DNA from: Neonectria sp. B-13
Lineage: Eukaryota > Ascomycota > Sordariomycetes > Hypocreales > Nectriaceae
Reading direction: 5' to 3'
NCBI GenBank assembly: GCA_002682825.1
Contig: NOKP01000004.1
Location: 2,539,607 to 2,603,606 of the forward strand
Length of the DNA stretch: 64,000 nt
A program made the position numbers and the translations under genes. The notes beneath the pieces are model-generated. The model made no database searches. It saw nothing but the letters and a program-made list of their open reading frames with translations, and was not told the DNA's origin. This document shows, one piece after another, positions 21,982 through 34,400 of this stretch. Within the stretch, counting starts at the first letter, position 1, and each line of letters starts with the position of its first letter.

Positions 21982-23347
21982 ATGTTGGCGGCGCACCGTG
22001 ACCAGGAGAATCTGGTGCACAGCCACCAGGTGCCCTCGAAGCAGCAGGCCAAAACCCCGGGTGCGCGGTATCCCAAGACGCCCTCGCGGTTCCCTCGGAA
22101 CGACGAAAATGCCCCGACTGCATTTACCGGGAAAACTGGGCTCGGAGGAGCCAGGCAGTTTGGCGTCAATGACAAGAGTGCGATGAAGGCGAATGGCCCG
22201 CGCCAGGCTCTGGTTACCCCACTGGGTATGTATAATTGTGAGAGTAGAATGTCGAGCGTGAATGCTGATTCGGAGAATAGATACCAGAAGCCGAGCCCCC
22301 TTGGGCAACAAGACGACTAATGCCAAAGCTAAAGGAGGGCAGGCCGGCGGTGTCAAGGGCATGGTCAATGACCTCGAGAAGACGCAGCTCAAGCCCACAG
22401 CCCATAAGCCCAAGCAGATATCCGTCGACATGGCGCCCATCGAGTTCAAAGTTAGAAGCGAGCAGAAGGTAATCGAGGATGAGGAAGAGCCCGAATATGC
22501 GCCCCCGAAACAGAAAGACCTCCCCTACGAGTCCGATGTCTTCCCTCAGGATCTCCTAACGCTTGAGGGGCTCAAGAGTGAGAACCTGTTGAAGGGATAC
22601 TACCAACACTTCTATAACCCAGTCGACGATGACGGTGTTTCACGCCAAGACAGGGAGTTTGAGAAGACGATGAAGAAGGTCATGGCCAAGGCCGAGGAGC
22701 GGAATCAGCGGGACATGGATGCTCTGGACTGGAACATCTCTGACGTTCCCGAGACTCAACGCCAGCCGAAGATTGATTTGAAGAAGCGGTCCGTCTCAAG
22801 TTCGGACCGGAAAACCAAGAAGCTCCCCTCAAAGCAGCCTACCACGGTTTCTTCGAGACGAGCTGCATCCGCTTTGTCAATGGCATCGGATACTTCCAGG
22901 AGCACTGGCATCCCTGCTGTCACACGCACCACCAAGACGAGAAAGCCACTAGGCTCCATTCTCCAGGGTAAGAGGCCGGCAGCTGTCGCAAAGGCTTCCC
23001 TGGCAGATAGTGCCGTTGGCGAAGCCGCCTCGAGGACTACTATCGGATACAACAGAGGCCGCTCAGCATCGTCGATGATCCACACTCAGCCTCGAGTACC
23101 CAACGAGATGACCCGACCTGGGCGCACAGTCAAGCCCGCTGCATCGCTTGACTCTATGTCCGATATGACCATCACGCCCGCTCGTCTGCGTCAAGCCGCC
23201 TTGCAGAAGCAGGAGAGCCAACCCCGTCCCCAGTTCGTGTCCATCTTCGACGATGAGGATGGTGAAGATGAGGACCTTGCTCCCGTCAGCCGCCCCTTTC
23301 AGCTATCAGACGATGAGGAGGACTTTGAGTTGAAGCTTGACCTTTGA
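21982..23347 (+). CDS. Securin-like protein (Cut2/Pds1 type), putative
   Basis: Exons 21982-22225 and 22281-23347; predicted 436 aa, mostly disordered and basic with an acidic C-terminus (DDEEDFELKLDL). Right after the splice lies RSRAPLGNKTTNAKAK, which matches a destruction box like that of fission-yeast Cut2 (RAPLG). Further on, PEYAPPKQKDLPYESDVFP, then LKSENLLKGYYQHFYNPVD, resembles the segment by which fungal securins hold separase. The N-terminus has DQENLVHSH, similar to but not a perfect KEN box. Securin inhibits separase until anaphase. The motif reading is the only evidence; an unrelated cell-cycle-degraded protein is the alternative. An in-frame upstream ATG at 21889 exists, but 21982 (CCATCATG context) gives the better start. 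Confidence 0.5.
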
Positions 23348-25401
23348 AGGGCGACCATGAACAGTGTATAACTAGAGGGGCTTGGCGTTCAGGGAAGCAA
23401 GAACTGGTTCCATTGTGGTTCCGATGGGCTTGATTGGGGGAGTTTTAATGAGGATTCTTGACGATGCCTTGGACATCCATAACGAACCTGGAGAGGCTTG
23501 TACTTTGACTTTGACGTCTGGTATCCGCACCAGACGGATTGTGTGATGTTCGACTTTCATTCATAAAAACCTGTCATTTGAGAAATACAATACGTTTTTT
23601 GATCGATATCAATATTCAGACGTGAAGGACACGCCAGGCCAGTCAGTGGTGGCTATGTGCGATAACTGAGGTCGTTCTTTCAAGGTCACGCGTGCATGCA
23701 TGATGTGCTGCAACCTGTTTCGGCCAGCCAACCTCATCAGCCACTTAGCCAGAACACAAGGTTGCGCTCAGTGTGTAACATGGCCTCACTTGGTTTACTT
23801 GCCTATGAATTTGGTTTCTCATAGCTGACTATCTCAATGTTATGTTATATAACTGTGCAGAATGGCACGTGTTGCCCACCCTCTATCTGCTCTTACCAAA
23901 GTGGAAACCCACGGCCTTGAATAGGGCAGATCACTCTGACCATAAATTCCATTCGAATGATGATTTAAGGGTATCCCATATCATAGCGATGATACATGTA
24001 CACTAGCAGCCTTTTCGTTTTCAGGGACGAGTTAGACCTTCTCTATGCCTCGACAGTTGAGATGGCGGTTGGCTTATACGCATCGTTTTTGAGCAGTCCA
24101 TCTCTAGCTCTATTTATCCATGACATGCATGAATGCGATCTTCCCAAGTCGATCCAAGTCTACTTAGGGCTCTGATGAAGGAAGACTTGACGAAACAGAT
24201 ATTTGAGTAAGCAGTTGAAGTCTCTCAATTATGTCCTGCTACATGGTTCCAATTTACAAGCATGACGGATTGTGGCAGAGCGAACAAGAGAACAAAACAA
24301 GGTGAATAGAATGGGCCCGCAGTCTCTCTTCGTTGCCGGTGGCGTCAATCCGGGTTGCGAGAACAAAGAAACACAAACACAAACACAGAAAGACAGCACA
24401 GAGACAAAGCAACGTCCCGTTGATGTGACATTCCTTGACGGGGCGTTGTTTTTGCAAACAACGAAAAGAGTGAGAGGGGGCTAGTGCATCATCTTCATCA
24501 GTCAGATAACCCTGCTGCAAAATTTGCCAAATGTCGGTGACACTGACATGGGAGATTCTTTGTTCTGAGGGGATTAGGACTGCCTTTCATGTTGTTAACT
24601 ACCTGGGCAACCGATTCTTTGATGGCGGGGAAACGGATGAATGAGGAAGGACGTCAACTAAGCTAAACGGCCGGATAAACACGCCGCCGGATTCAAGGCT
24701 GACGGAACTTGGACGCGCGACTGGGCCAAGGTCAAGTTTAATTACTTCGTCGCGTGGTAGCTGGACGCGGTGGGGCCCCGCAGAAAATACCAGTAGACCG
24801 TGTACCCGTCGTATCAGATCAGCCAACCAGTCAACCAGCCACACCTTCAGTGGCTGGCCGGGCTCCTCTGCGGCTTGCCAATGGCCGCCAGCCTGCCATC
24901 AGCCATTGCCCATTAGCCATTATCCCTGAAGCCAAACCCCAAACGAAAGGCGGCGTCTGGACAAATCTTCAACTTTCCGACATCCTCAGCCCTTTTCGCC
25001 TTCAATCTCACCCAATCTCTCCCTTGCTCTGCGGCCTGGAGATCGCTGTCGGCCCCCGCCCTCTTCCCTCTCGCGCACGCGCTGGCCTCTCTCTCTTCTG
25101 CTGCCCTCCAGGCCCTCGTCCCTCGCGATTCCCCCCTGCCGCAGAGCCTGCGAATGACGCACCGCCGCCTTTCGCTGTTTCGCTGTCTCGCTGCCAAACC
25201 TGGCCTGGTCGCGTGAAGTCTGCTCTGCTCCCGCGCGTTAATTCCACCTCCTTTCCACCCACCATCACCGCCTGCCACCGCCTGCTACCGCCTGCCACCG
25301 CCTACCACCGACACACAGTGCACCGTCTCTGCCGCTCGCAGCCACGCGAAGATATCATGGTGGGAGCACGGTGGAAGAGATAGGAAGAGCGCATCGCCAC
25401 G
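23348..25401. other. 2-kb intergenic region upstream of SET1
   Basis: First kilobase (about 23580-24260) is more AT-rich and holds no gene. The last 500 bp is a C/T-rich leader of SET1 with a 10-bp tandem repeat at 25266-25310. Short open frames on both strands show no family resemblance. Confidence 0.5.
25266..25310. repeat. 10-bp tandem repeat (CACCGCCTGC-like) in SET1 leader
   Basis: About four and a half copies of CACCGCCTGC with small changes (TACCGCCTGC, CACCGCCTAC), ending about 90 bp before the SET1 start, so probably transcribed in its 5' leader. Confidence 0.85.
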
Positions 25402-28400
25402 ATGACTCGCCCGCCCGGCGCGAGCTTCGCGCAGTTCTTCCCAACCGCCCCCAAGGTAAAAGCCCAGGCCCAGAGCCGTGCAGACCGCGACCGAGACCGC
25501 GACCGCCCCAAGACGGCCGCTCTCCACGCCGCCTCCGACTCTCTGTCAGGAACCGCCGCCGCGTCAGATCTCGACGTGAATGCTGTTGCTCAGCCCGTCT
25601 CCGGCCACTGCGGTCCTCCGTCGGACGCCCCCCCTGCGAATGTCGACGACAACGACTCTCCCCTCGCAGACATCCCCAGCACCGTCGATTCCGCCAGCTC
25701 ATACAGCAGCGCGGCCTCGTCCATATTCAGCTCCTCTGCCCGACACGCTGCCACCGCAGCATCGTCCCGCCTCCCCACCTCGAGCCTCACCCCCCTCGCC
25801 TCCAAAGACTCGCCCTCCCATACGCCAGCTTCGGCGCCCACCAAGCCAGACATGTCTGCTTCCCTGTCCGCCGACCGGGCCGCGAGACAACCATCTCACA
25901 ACTCATATGCCATTGGTCGCAATGGTGCGACATCTGACGGGCTCCCCGTCATCGAGCGTGTCCCAGCTAGAGATCCGATGCCTTCCGTCAAGGGCCTCAA
26001 GTGCACAAATGATCCGCCTCTCGATCGAGTACAAAATAAGAGCGTCAGCAAGGGCGCGAAGCCGACATATAAAGAGTTTGGCCTAGTACGTATAACTATA
26101 TTATCCTCTCTTCGGGGGGGCGTCATCTGTGGTGCATGATCTCATGGCTAATGAAATGGACAGAATGATGACGCCCCCCCTGCGGATCCTCGCTTGGCCA
26201 AGCATGGAGGTCGTTTGGGATACATCAACACCGATTACTACCTGCCCAAGGCCCGGTTGCGACCAGCCCCGGAGAACATCAAGCCCTACCCCTACGACCC
26301 CAAGACTTCGATTGGCCCAGGTCCACCAACCCAGATTGTGGTGACTAGGTATAACCCGCTGGTCCCATTCAACAAGGTGACGGCCATCTTCGCCAGCTTC
26401 GGCGAAATTGCTGAGAGCAGCAACAAGATGCACCCTGAGACCGGAAGTTACCTTGGATTTGCCACCATCCGCTACCGCGATTCGAAGCGCCCCGACCGAC
26501 CTCGAATGTCTGCCATTGAGGCCGCTCGTCGCGCCGTACGAACGCGGGGCATAAAGGTTGATGCAGATGTGGTCAGGGTGGAATATGACCCTGAAGGTCG
26601 CAAGAGCCGGCGAATGCTCGAAGACCATCTCAAGAGACAAAAGGAGAAGCAAGAGAAGGAGAAGCTTGCCCAGGCAGCGTCTCAGCCCAAACCTCCTCCT
26701 ACAGGTCCCAAGTCCGGCCCGGCGCCTGGCTTCGTCCGACCTCCGCCTACCGCTCCCAAGGGGCCGGCAGCACAGCGACCACCTGCGGCGCCAGGCGCTC
26801 AGCAGCCAACACCCCCAGTACAACTGAGAGGAAATTCTGCTGTTGAAGGTCCATCCATCGCACCGCAGCTGACCGACGACCCGTACATTTTCATCACGAG
26901 TGACAGCGTCCCGGTTCTACCAAGCATCATCCCTCATATGAAGAAGCGATTGAAAAACTACGGCATTGAAGAGATTCGCCTTGACAAGACTGGGTTTTAC
27001 ATCATATTTCGGAACTCCTTTACGGGCAAGTCGGAAGCCGAGCGATGCTTCCGAGCAGTCAATCACACTGAGTTCTTCAACTATGACATGGCGATGCAGT
27101 TGTGTATGCCTCGAGACACTCGCGACTCTGAGGCGTCTCATCAACCACGCAAGGCTAGCCCAAGCCCCGAACGGAGACCTAGGGTTGACCTCCGGCAACG
27201 GGATGAGAGAGACAGGCGCCGTCGCGAGGAAGAGGCGGATCTAGAAGAGGAGAAGAGGCAGCGGGCGAAGAACTTCGACCCAGTAATGGAGGCAGTGGAG
27301 GTTGTTCGTCGAGAAATGACGGAACACCTTATTCGACACATTCGCACCAAGGTGGCCGCACCCGCTCTTTCCGACTTCCTTGATCCAGCAAAGCACGTCG
27401 CCAAGAGGCGGAAGCTGAACATTGAACACCCTGACGATCTCATCGACGAGGTTCCCAGCATTGAGGATGGCGACGAGAGCTCGAGGGTGGGCACCCCCAA
27501 CTCACGAGCTGACCCCATAGAGCGGAGGACTGGTCGTTTGGAACCCAAGGCGCTGCCGAGAATTCGCAAGACCAAGGTCAAGGGACAAGCCCAACGTAGT
27601 GCGTTTGTCGATCCCTTTTCACGCCAGCGCCCCCCTACCGCCCGAAACGCCGTCCGTTCCCTCCATCACCGCCTCAGGCGCCTGGACAGCGACGGGGAAT
27701 CGGACGATGACACTGATGCACCCGCATTATTGGCTGGCGAAACCGAAGAACCGGAATCCCGACCTCGCAGCCGAATGAGCACCGATGACGACGCCTCCAA
27801 AGACGACTTTGCTTCCTGGGGTCCAGGGGAGGACGACTCCATGACTGAGGCCAGTTTTGCAATTGCAGATGGGCCTTTGATATCCAAGAAGCGAAAGCCA
27901 GAGACCTCGATCGAGACTGTCTTCAAGCGGCAAAAGAAGACGGATGAGGAACTGTTTGGGGTCAAGATCGGACAACTTGTTTCGGATTTTACGGCTCGTG
28001 AAGATTCCGTGGATATCCTTCCAGATACCGAGCTTGGCGATGATCTCGAGAGCAGAGTTTCCCGTTCAGAAACTCCCATGTCCATCGGCGGCAAGGGCTC
28101 CAAGAAGAAGGGTACTAAGACCAAGAAGAAGACCAAAAAGCAACTGTTTGAGGAACGAGAAGCCCTGAAGCGCCATACGGAAACAGACTCGCAGCGTGAC
28201 GAGGAGGAGGAAGAGGAAAAGGTCACTACGGAACCACCCAAAGCCAAGGAGAAGGAACTGCCGGTTGAGGAACCTCCCACTCCGAAGCCCCCAACTGAGA
28301 AGCATAATGAGAAGTTCTTCTCAACGGAACCCCTGACAGCAGCCATGGTATTACCCGACGGCGTGAAGCCAGATCTGCCGATGTTCCAGGGGCTAGCCTT

Positions 28401-29391
28401 GGGTGCCAGCGATGGACCTGACATGGCGAAACTGACCAGGAGATTCCAGCTTGGGGATATTGGAAACCCGGAGCTCTGGCTATGGAAGCGCAACCGCATC
28501 AGGGAGCTCAACTCTGCCGACGGCTTCCTGGATAGCCCCGTATCTATTAAAGGTTACTACGTGCCTAACCCAACTGGCTGCGCCCGGACCGAAGGAGTCA
28601 AGAAGATCCTCAACTCGGAGAAGTCCAAGTACCTACCGCATCATATCAAGGTGCAGAAGGCAAGGGAGGAGCGCGAGGCCCGGCTTAAGAACTCGGGCAA
28701 GGATACTGCCGCCACCACGGCAGCAGAGGCGGCCAAGATTGCCGCAGAGAAGCTCATCGCCAAGGGCAACTCGAGAGCGAACCGCGCCACGAACCGCCGA
28801 TACGTCGCCGACTTGAACGACCAGAAGAAGACGCTGGGCCAAGACTCTGATGTGTTCAAGTTCAACCAGCTGAAGAAGCGCAAGAAGCCCGTCAAGTTCG
28901 CACGCTCAGCCATCCACAACTGGGGCCTGTACGCCATGGAGAATATCGCCAAGGACGACATGATCATCGAGTACGTCGGCGAGGAGGTCCGTCAGCAGAT
29001 TGCGGAAATTCGCGAGAAGCGCTACCTCAAGAGTGGAATCGGCAGCAGTTACCTGTTCCGTATCGACGACAACACCGTCGTCGACGCCACCAAGAAGGGC
29101 GGCATCGCGCGCTTCATCAACCACAGCTGCATGCCCAACTGCACTGCCAAGATCATCAAGGTCGAGGGCAGCAAGCGCATCGTCATCTACGCGCTGCGCG
29201 ATATAGCCATGAGTAGGTTCCCCCTTAACCCACCCCTCCAAGCTGTCAGCAATGTGTGTATGTGTTGCTAACGAGAATTTGCTACAGACGAGGAGTTGAC
29301 CTACGACTACAAGTTTGAACGAGAAATCGGCAGCTTGGACCGTATTCCTTGTCTCTGCGGCACTGCGGCGTGCAAGGGGTACCTCAACTGA
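25402..29391 (+). CDS. SET1: Histone H3 lysine-4 methyltransferase SET1 (COMPASS catalytic subunit)
   Basis: Exons 25402-26085, 26164-29212, 29288-29391; predicted 1278 aa. N-terminal ~230 residues disordered. A first RRM at about 285-385 ([31 protein letters not shown]); a second RRM-like Set1-associated domain at about 468-545 ([30 protein letters not shown]); long charged linkers; n-SET at about 1000-1060 ([20 protein letters not shown]); SET from ~1136 ([55 protein letters not shown]) and post-[16 protein letters not shown] at the end. All catalytic SET motifs (GLYA, NHSC, YDY) and the three post-SET cysteines are present. Methylates H3K4 at active promoters. Intron 1 has a perfect 14-bp stem around its 3' splice site. 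Confidence 0.95.
26114..26180 (+). promoter_or_regulatory. Potential hairpin enclosing the 3' splice site of SET1 intron 1
   Basis: GGGGGGGCGTCATC at 26114-26127 (intron) is the exact reverse complement of GATGACGCCCCCCC at 26167-26180 (exon 2). The 39-nt loop (26128-26166) contains GGCTAATG, a good branch-site match, and the CAG acceptor ending at 26163. Eleven of 14 pairs are G-C. This is a sequence observation; formation in RNA is inferred. Confidence 0.6.
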
Positions 29392-30003
29392 TGCGGGTTT
29401 TTTTCCTGGATTTCGGCGGAATGGGGAAAGTAAAAGTGAATTGCCCTGGGTCGTTCATGAAGGCGTTGGGGAGGCAATGGGGGTGGTGTTTTACGAGTCC
29501 ATTTTGGTCGACCACGGGAGAGACGGGAAGGGTTCTTGCAAATACTTTGGCCCATTTTACCCGCTCAAGGGCACTCTGTTTTACTAGGTATCAAGCCGGC
29601 ATCCGACGCACGGGTGCTTCGACGGGGCGTTTCAACCGGCCAGTGTTGTTTATTTCTTTTTCTTTGTTCCCTTTAATCCAACCCGTGGCGGCCTCTGTCG
29701 CCTCTGTACATACACACCAGCTCACCCCAGATAGATTGGAGAGTTTGGTGACTCCTCCTAAAGGCAAGGAATGGAGTAAAGCATTACAAAAAGTGTGACA
29801 AGGCGGTGCGCCAAGATGCCACTGCTTGAATTCAATGATCCTTTACCGCTGACGCAGTGTGACAATGCGAAACCATATGGGTACCGATGCTAGCCCTCCC
29901 TTCCCTTATGTCTCCTCTTTGTCCTCCTCGTAATTGTCTTCGCAACTCGTCCTCGTTCTACCCTCGTTCAGGTTTACATATCTCCGTGTTGCTTGGACTC
30001 CCG
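29392..30003. other. 3' flanks of SET1 and the next convergent gene
   Basis: 612 bp between convergent stops, no gene recognised. T-rich tracts at about 29650-29670 look like 3' untranslated sequence. Confidence 0.4.
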
Positions 30004-30778
30004 TCAATCATGTTCGCTCTTAACCCTGACACGACGTTCCCCAACGTCGTGGGGAGCCCGAGGGCCTAGCATCCAGTCTTGCATGGCAAGCCACTCGCTC
30101 CAGTTTGACTCGGCGCCTTGGATTTCCTCTTCTGTAACGGACTGGAGAGGTCTTAGGAATGGAACGGTTTGGCCATCGGCCATGTCGTAGTGTGCCTTGA
30201 CCCCCAGCCAGCTATCGCTCTTCGCTGCAAACAGGTAGTTCCTACGCTCTGTTTCGTGTACAGGACCGATGCCCTGAAGCCAGTCATCCCCGAAAAAGCC
30301 ATGGAGTACGGCTGGGGAGTCGAAGCCAGTCACAACGAGGCGACGAATATAGGGGATGAGGCTGACTTGGGTGCCAACAGAACCAGGCCCTGTCGCTCGA
30401 GCGGACGCGGACGAAACCCCTGGGGCTGCTGGGAGGCCGGGGCCGGTCGGCGTGGGAGAAGACGAGGAGGCTTTTTGGAAGGGCAATAGGATGTTCACAA
30501 AGGCTCCCACAGTCTGGACAGGGCCGCTATGTTGAGCATGGTCGAGGAAATAGCGGTGGCAGGACTGAAACTGGGGATACCAGTCGAAGATGTCGAACTG
30601 AGATTCTTGAAACGGCTAAAACAAATGTGTCAGCCCTATGACGACTTACCAATATGTAGGTTCAGGGAAGGGCGAGGGGGGCCAGGAAGGGTAACAGGTA
30701 AGGGGAATGGGAATGGGAATGACAAAGGGAAAGGGAGGGGGAAGGAACTCGACATACATGTTGGAACTGTATCGACAT
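30004..30778 (-). CDS. Conserved fungal protein of unknown function
   Basis: Exons 30778-30758 (21 nt, MSIQFQH) and 30597-30004; predicted 204 aa. The family-like features are FDIFDWYPQFQSCHRYFLDH, a short helix-rich start, a low-complexity Ser/Pro/Gly insert, then LIPYIRRLVVTGFDSPAVLH, GFFGDDWLQGIGP, RRNYLFAAKS and a Trp-rich end (WSEWLAMQDWMLGPRAP). I recall similar sequences in filamentous ascomycetes, sometimes carrying an automatic label as apoptosis inhibitor; nothing in the sequence (no BIR or RING motif) supports that label. The first exon is inferred from the ATG-GTATGT donor, the CTCAG acceptor and the recovered start MSIQFQHFDIFDW. The 160-bp intron contains a GGGAAT/GGGAAA-type repeat and is the longest in the window. 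Confidence 0.65.
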
Positions 30779-31073
30779 GATGGCTAGAAACGGATCTAGG
30801 GTTTTGCTAGGTTATGGGTTATACTCTGGGGGGTTTTTTGGTACTCCAAACTCGGCCAAATGCCCGAGATGATTCGATATGAGAGGGGCGTGACGGGAGG
30901 CGTCAAACCTTGTGTCGGCAAAGATGGTGCTCCAAAAGACGGCCCAGTATGCCGTTATAGGAAACGCAAGCTCTGGCTCGGGCTCAGACTCGGGCTCAGA
31001 CAAATACGGCAAAGGCTATGAGGCAGATGCCATGCAAGAACGAAAGCGAGACTGGCGGACTGGGGCAGCGACA

Positions 31074-31111
31074 GCGGCGACGGCGACGGCGACGGCGACG
31101 GCTATACCGAC
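31074..31111. repeat. (GGCGAC)n hexamer repeat
   Basis: About six consecutive GGCGAC units, preceded by related AGCGAC. Confidence 0.85.
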
Positions 31112-31392
31112 GGGGATGGGGTACTTGGTAAGGGCTGGGCGGTTGGATGGGCCGCGGTAGTGGTGATTGGCTGACGGTGAGGCCGGTTGGGTGATTGAGT
31201 GGGTTGGAGATGGAGCCCGGTATAAGTCGCAGAGTTGACAAGACGAGAGGAAGGCTCGAGATGGCGAGTCAGAAGCAGTCCCAGGAAGCAGGCGAGGCAA
31301 AGTTGAGTCTGGGATATCCTTCCCTTTGGCTAGAGATGCGCATAGATGCACGGATAACCAAGGATATGAGACAGAGAGAGAGATAGAGGGGG

Positions 31393-31492
31393 NNNNNNNN
31401 NNNNNNNNNNNNNNNNNNNNNNNNNNNNNNNNNNNNNNNNNNNNNNNNNNNNNNNNNNNNNNNNNNNNNNNNNNNNNNNNNNNNNNNNNNNN
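31393..31492. other. Assembly gap, exactly 100 N
   Basis: The run of exactly 100 N is a conventional filler for a gap of unknown size. The left edge ends in GAGAGAGAGA..GGGGG and the right edge starts AGCAGGGCAGGCAGGGCAGG, so the break occurred in simple repeats. Confidence 0.98.
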
Positions 31493-34400
31493 AGCAGGGC
31501 AGGCAGGGCAGGCAAGGCAGACGAGGCAGACGCGCTTGAAGCTGTTGGTTCCTTCCACCGCAGGTTAGGATGGAATGTAGGAATGCCGCAGTTGACTCGC
31601 CCCGGCAAGGTTGGTAGGTAGTAGTAGGTTGGCGGGTTCGTGGTGGTATTATAAGCTACTATTATAAGGCTGGCTTCTTTATTACCTTTTAGTACGAACA
31701 CATGGGTTCGTGGGCGGGTAGAGGGAGAAACACGGAGCCTCTTGTCTCTAGAGTGGGAATGTTGCATCCATCCCGTCGACTCCTTTCCTTCTTCCCTCCT
31801 TCCTCCCTCCTCGTTCCTCCCTCTTCCCTCATCGCTCCTTCCTTTTGTCCTTCCTCCTTGCCTCCTTCCCCAGCTACTCAGACAAGGCCCTAGCTTTTCT
31901 AGGTTCCGACAAGCATTTCTCGACGACGTCCCCGTGCGGCCCGTCACTGCGGATCTCTCCATGTCAACTTCTACCCATTCATCTCCCTCCAACCCAACTC
32001 CGCATCTCAATCTCGCATCCCATCAACCCGCCCGCTTGACAAGGACCTGACGGCTCACCCTTGCTGGGGCCACACAACCCGCAGCACGACCGGCAGCAGC
32101 TGGGTCTGCATCGCCACACCACGACGACCACGACGATCACGACGACCAGGACGGCAGAGACACCACATCCAGCTCGCTCCTCTCTATCCCGTCGTTATCA
32201 CTCACACTACGATTCCGGCATCCAACCAACCCCAAGCCCAGGCCGCAGCCTTCGTCGCTCTACAGCCACCGCAGAGACGGCGCTAGGCACGATTCAGCTC
32301 GCGAGGGTGCAAGAATCGCGAGGGCGCGAGGGTGTGCATGTGTGTGCGAACCTGCGTGTCATCACCGCCTTACAGCGTACGAAGTAGCTCCACCCCTGAC
32401 GAGCGAGGCCGCCTTCCCGACAGTGTGTGTGGGCGGGTGGCTGGCCTGGTGTTGGACCGGAGGGCTTAGACAGGCTTTCCCCTGCCCTGGTCTAGCTCCG
32501 CGTGCTTTACCATGGAGTTGGTACCCCGTTTCTGACGACATGATGGATTGTCCGGTTGGCGGCGCTGATTGCTCAACGAGACCAACCGAGTCTAAAACAC
32601 TCCGTCCAAGCTCCAACAAACCCCTACTCGAGGCCAACAAAGGAGGGGCGCCGGGTGGCGAACATGAGCATTTGAGCTAGGCAGGCCCCCAACTAGGGCC
32701 GGGGGTTAGGCGCATCAGGGGCTCCGAAGGATGCTGGTTGGCCAACTGGCAGATCGAAATGCCGTTTGGAGATAAACGAGCTATCCGAAACTCCCAGGTC
32801 ATGATCACACAGCCGACCGGAGAAACAGCATCATCAAGGTGCGCCCACATCAGGCTGGGTAGGGAACGGGATGAACCCACATGCCTCCCCTGACATAATG
32901 CCACCCAGCAGGCGTTGGTTGACCCATTGGTTGACCGAGTGGCAATGGTTGCTTGGCCGGCAGCTAACAGCGTACCCGGAACAGAGACCAGGGCGCCGGC
33001 ACCAAGGTGAATGACGTTCAGCTCGGGACGCCCCCACCACCCTTTTCTCCGCCGTCACTAATCATCCGCCGTCGCCGCTACTGGATGGCCTAGGGTACGA
33101 TGGAGACAACAGAGATGGAAAGATGCAAATGTGACGAAGGAGTTCCGAGTGACCCAGAATGAAGAAGAAAAACAGGTGACAGAACACAGAGATGGAGGCA
33201 GAAAAAGCAAACCCAGCAAGTTCACCTTCACGTTCAAGCATCAGCGGGGGTGTGTCCAGTCAAGTTCATCGCCAAGAAGCCACATCCCAAGCTCACACAT
33301 CGCACACACTGCTCGCAATGAGACAGGCCGGCTACCAAACCTTGTCCAAGTAGTCGAAGAACTCTTGGTCATGGCTGGCCAGGCATGGTCCATCTCCTTG
33401 AATTTTCAGGCTGGCCAGGATCATGAGGACGGCACGGCGTGCGCGAAGTTGGCGACCCTTCCCGCGGTACCTAGGTGGGGCCTTATTCAGCTCTGTGCTC
33501 CCTCCCGTCGCGGTCCCTAACCTTTGAATCTGCAGATTTTTCTTTACCCATAATCCATCCAGGCATTTGTAGGACATGAGAACGAACCTGGGAGTCTCTC
33601 TCTACGTGTCTATCGGACTAGCAAGCCAGATTGTCCACGTACCAGGCTGTACATGGGAAAATGGGTTTCCTGCGAACTACCCGTGGTCAACTTTCAAGCT
33701 GACTCGAATCGATGCCCCATCGGGCCGCCCGTTCGCCAGTGGTTGGCCCACCCAGGACGTGGGTGCTCACATCAATAATGACCTCGGCCTCTTACATGCG
33801 ACTCCAACAAATCACCTCCTACAAACCTAACCTGTCCCTTTTCTCCGATGCACTCTTGAGGATCAGCAACTTGGTAGTTGAACTGGTGCGCTAATGGGAA
33901 ATTATTATGGATTCTTTCGCTTGTGGCTGTGGACCGAACTGTGGTCAATTGCCATGACGACTTTGGTGGCTTTAAAGGATGCCAGATCTCTCTTCGAATG
34001 CCCTCGCTGATTGGCCACGCACACAAGCAAGCAAGAAGCCTCTCCTGCTTGCTAAGGAAACTACTACGCACGTCCAGCAACCGACCACTAGCCTGGCGTA
34101 GGAGCGAGGATCTTTCCGTTAGCTCCGCAGGTGTGGCTGTTGGTTACCAACCCTTTGGGCTCCATCACCACCCCAGCCAATTATCCTGGCTTTCCTACGA
34201 CAAACAGCACGCGTTCAGCTCTCTTGCACCATCTGTGGATCTTAGTCCGAAGCAACCTACAGGGCTTCGTTCCCATGCTCCCGGCACATGGAGACAGCCT
34301 TCTGCTGATCCTCGGGGAAGCACCAAGGAACTCGGTAACTTGAGCCGAAAAGCGATAGCCGCCGACATTGGCACAGGTGGTTGCACACACAGTGAGATGC

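Noticed and set aside
26101..26823. 240-codon minus-strand frame
   Set aside because: Antisense to the RRM-encoding part of SET1.
27666..28511. 281-codon Ser-rich minus-strand frame
   Set aside because: Mirror of the acidic/lysine-rich linker of SET1, a common artefact.
30004..30778. Name apoptosis inhibitor (IAP-like) for this gene
   Set aside because: No BIR or RING zinc motifs; no basis in the sequence.
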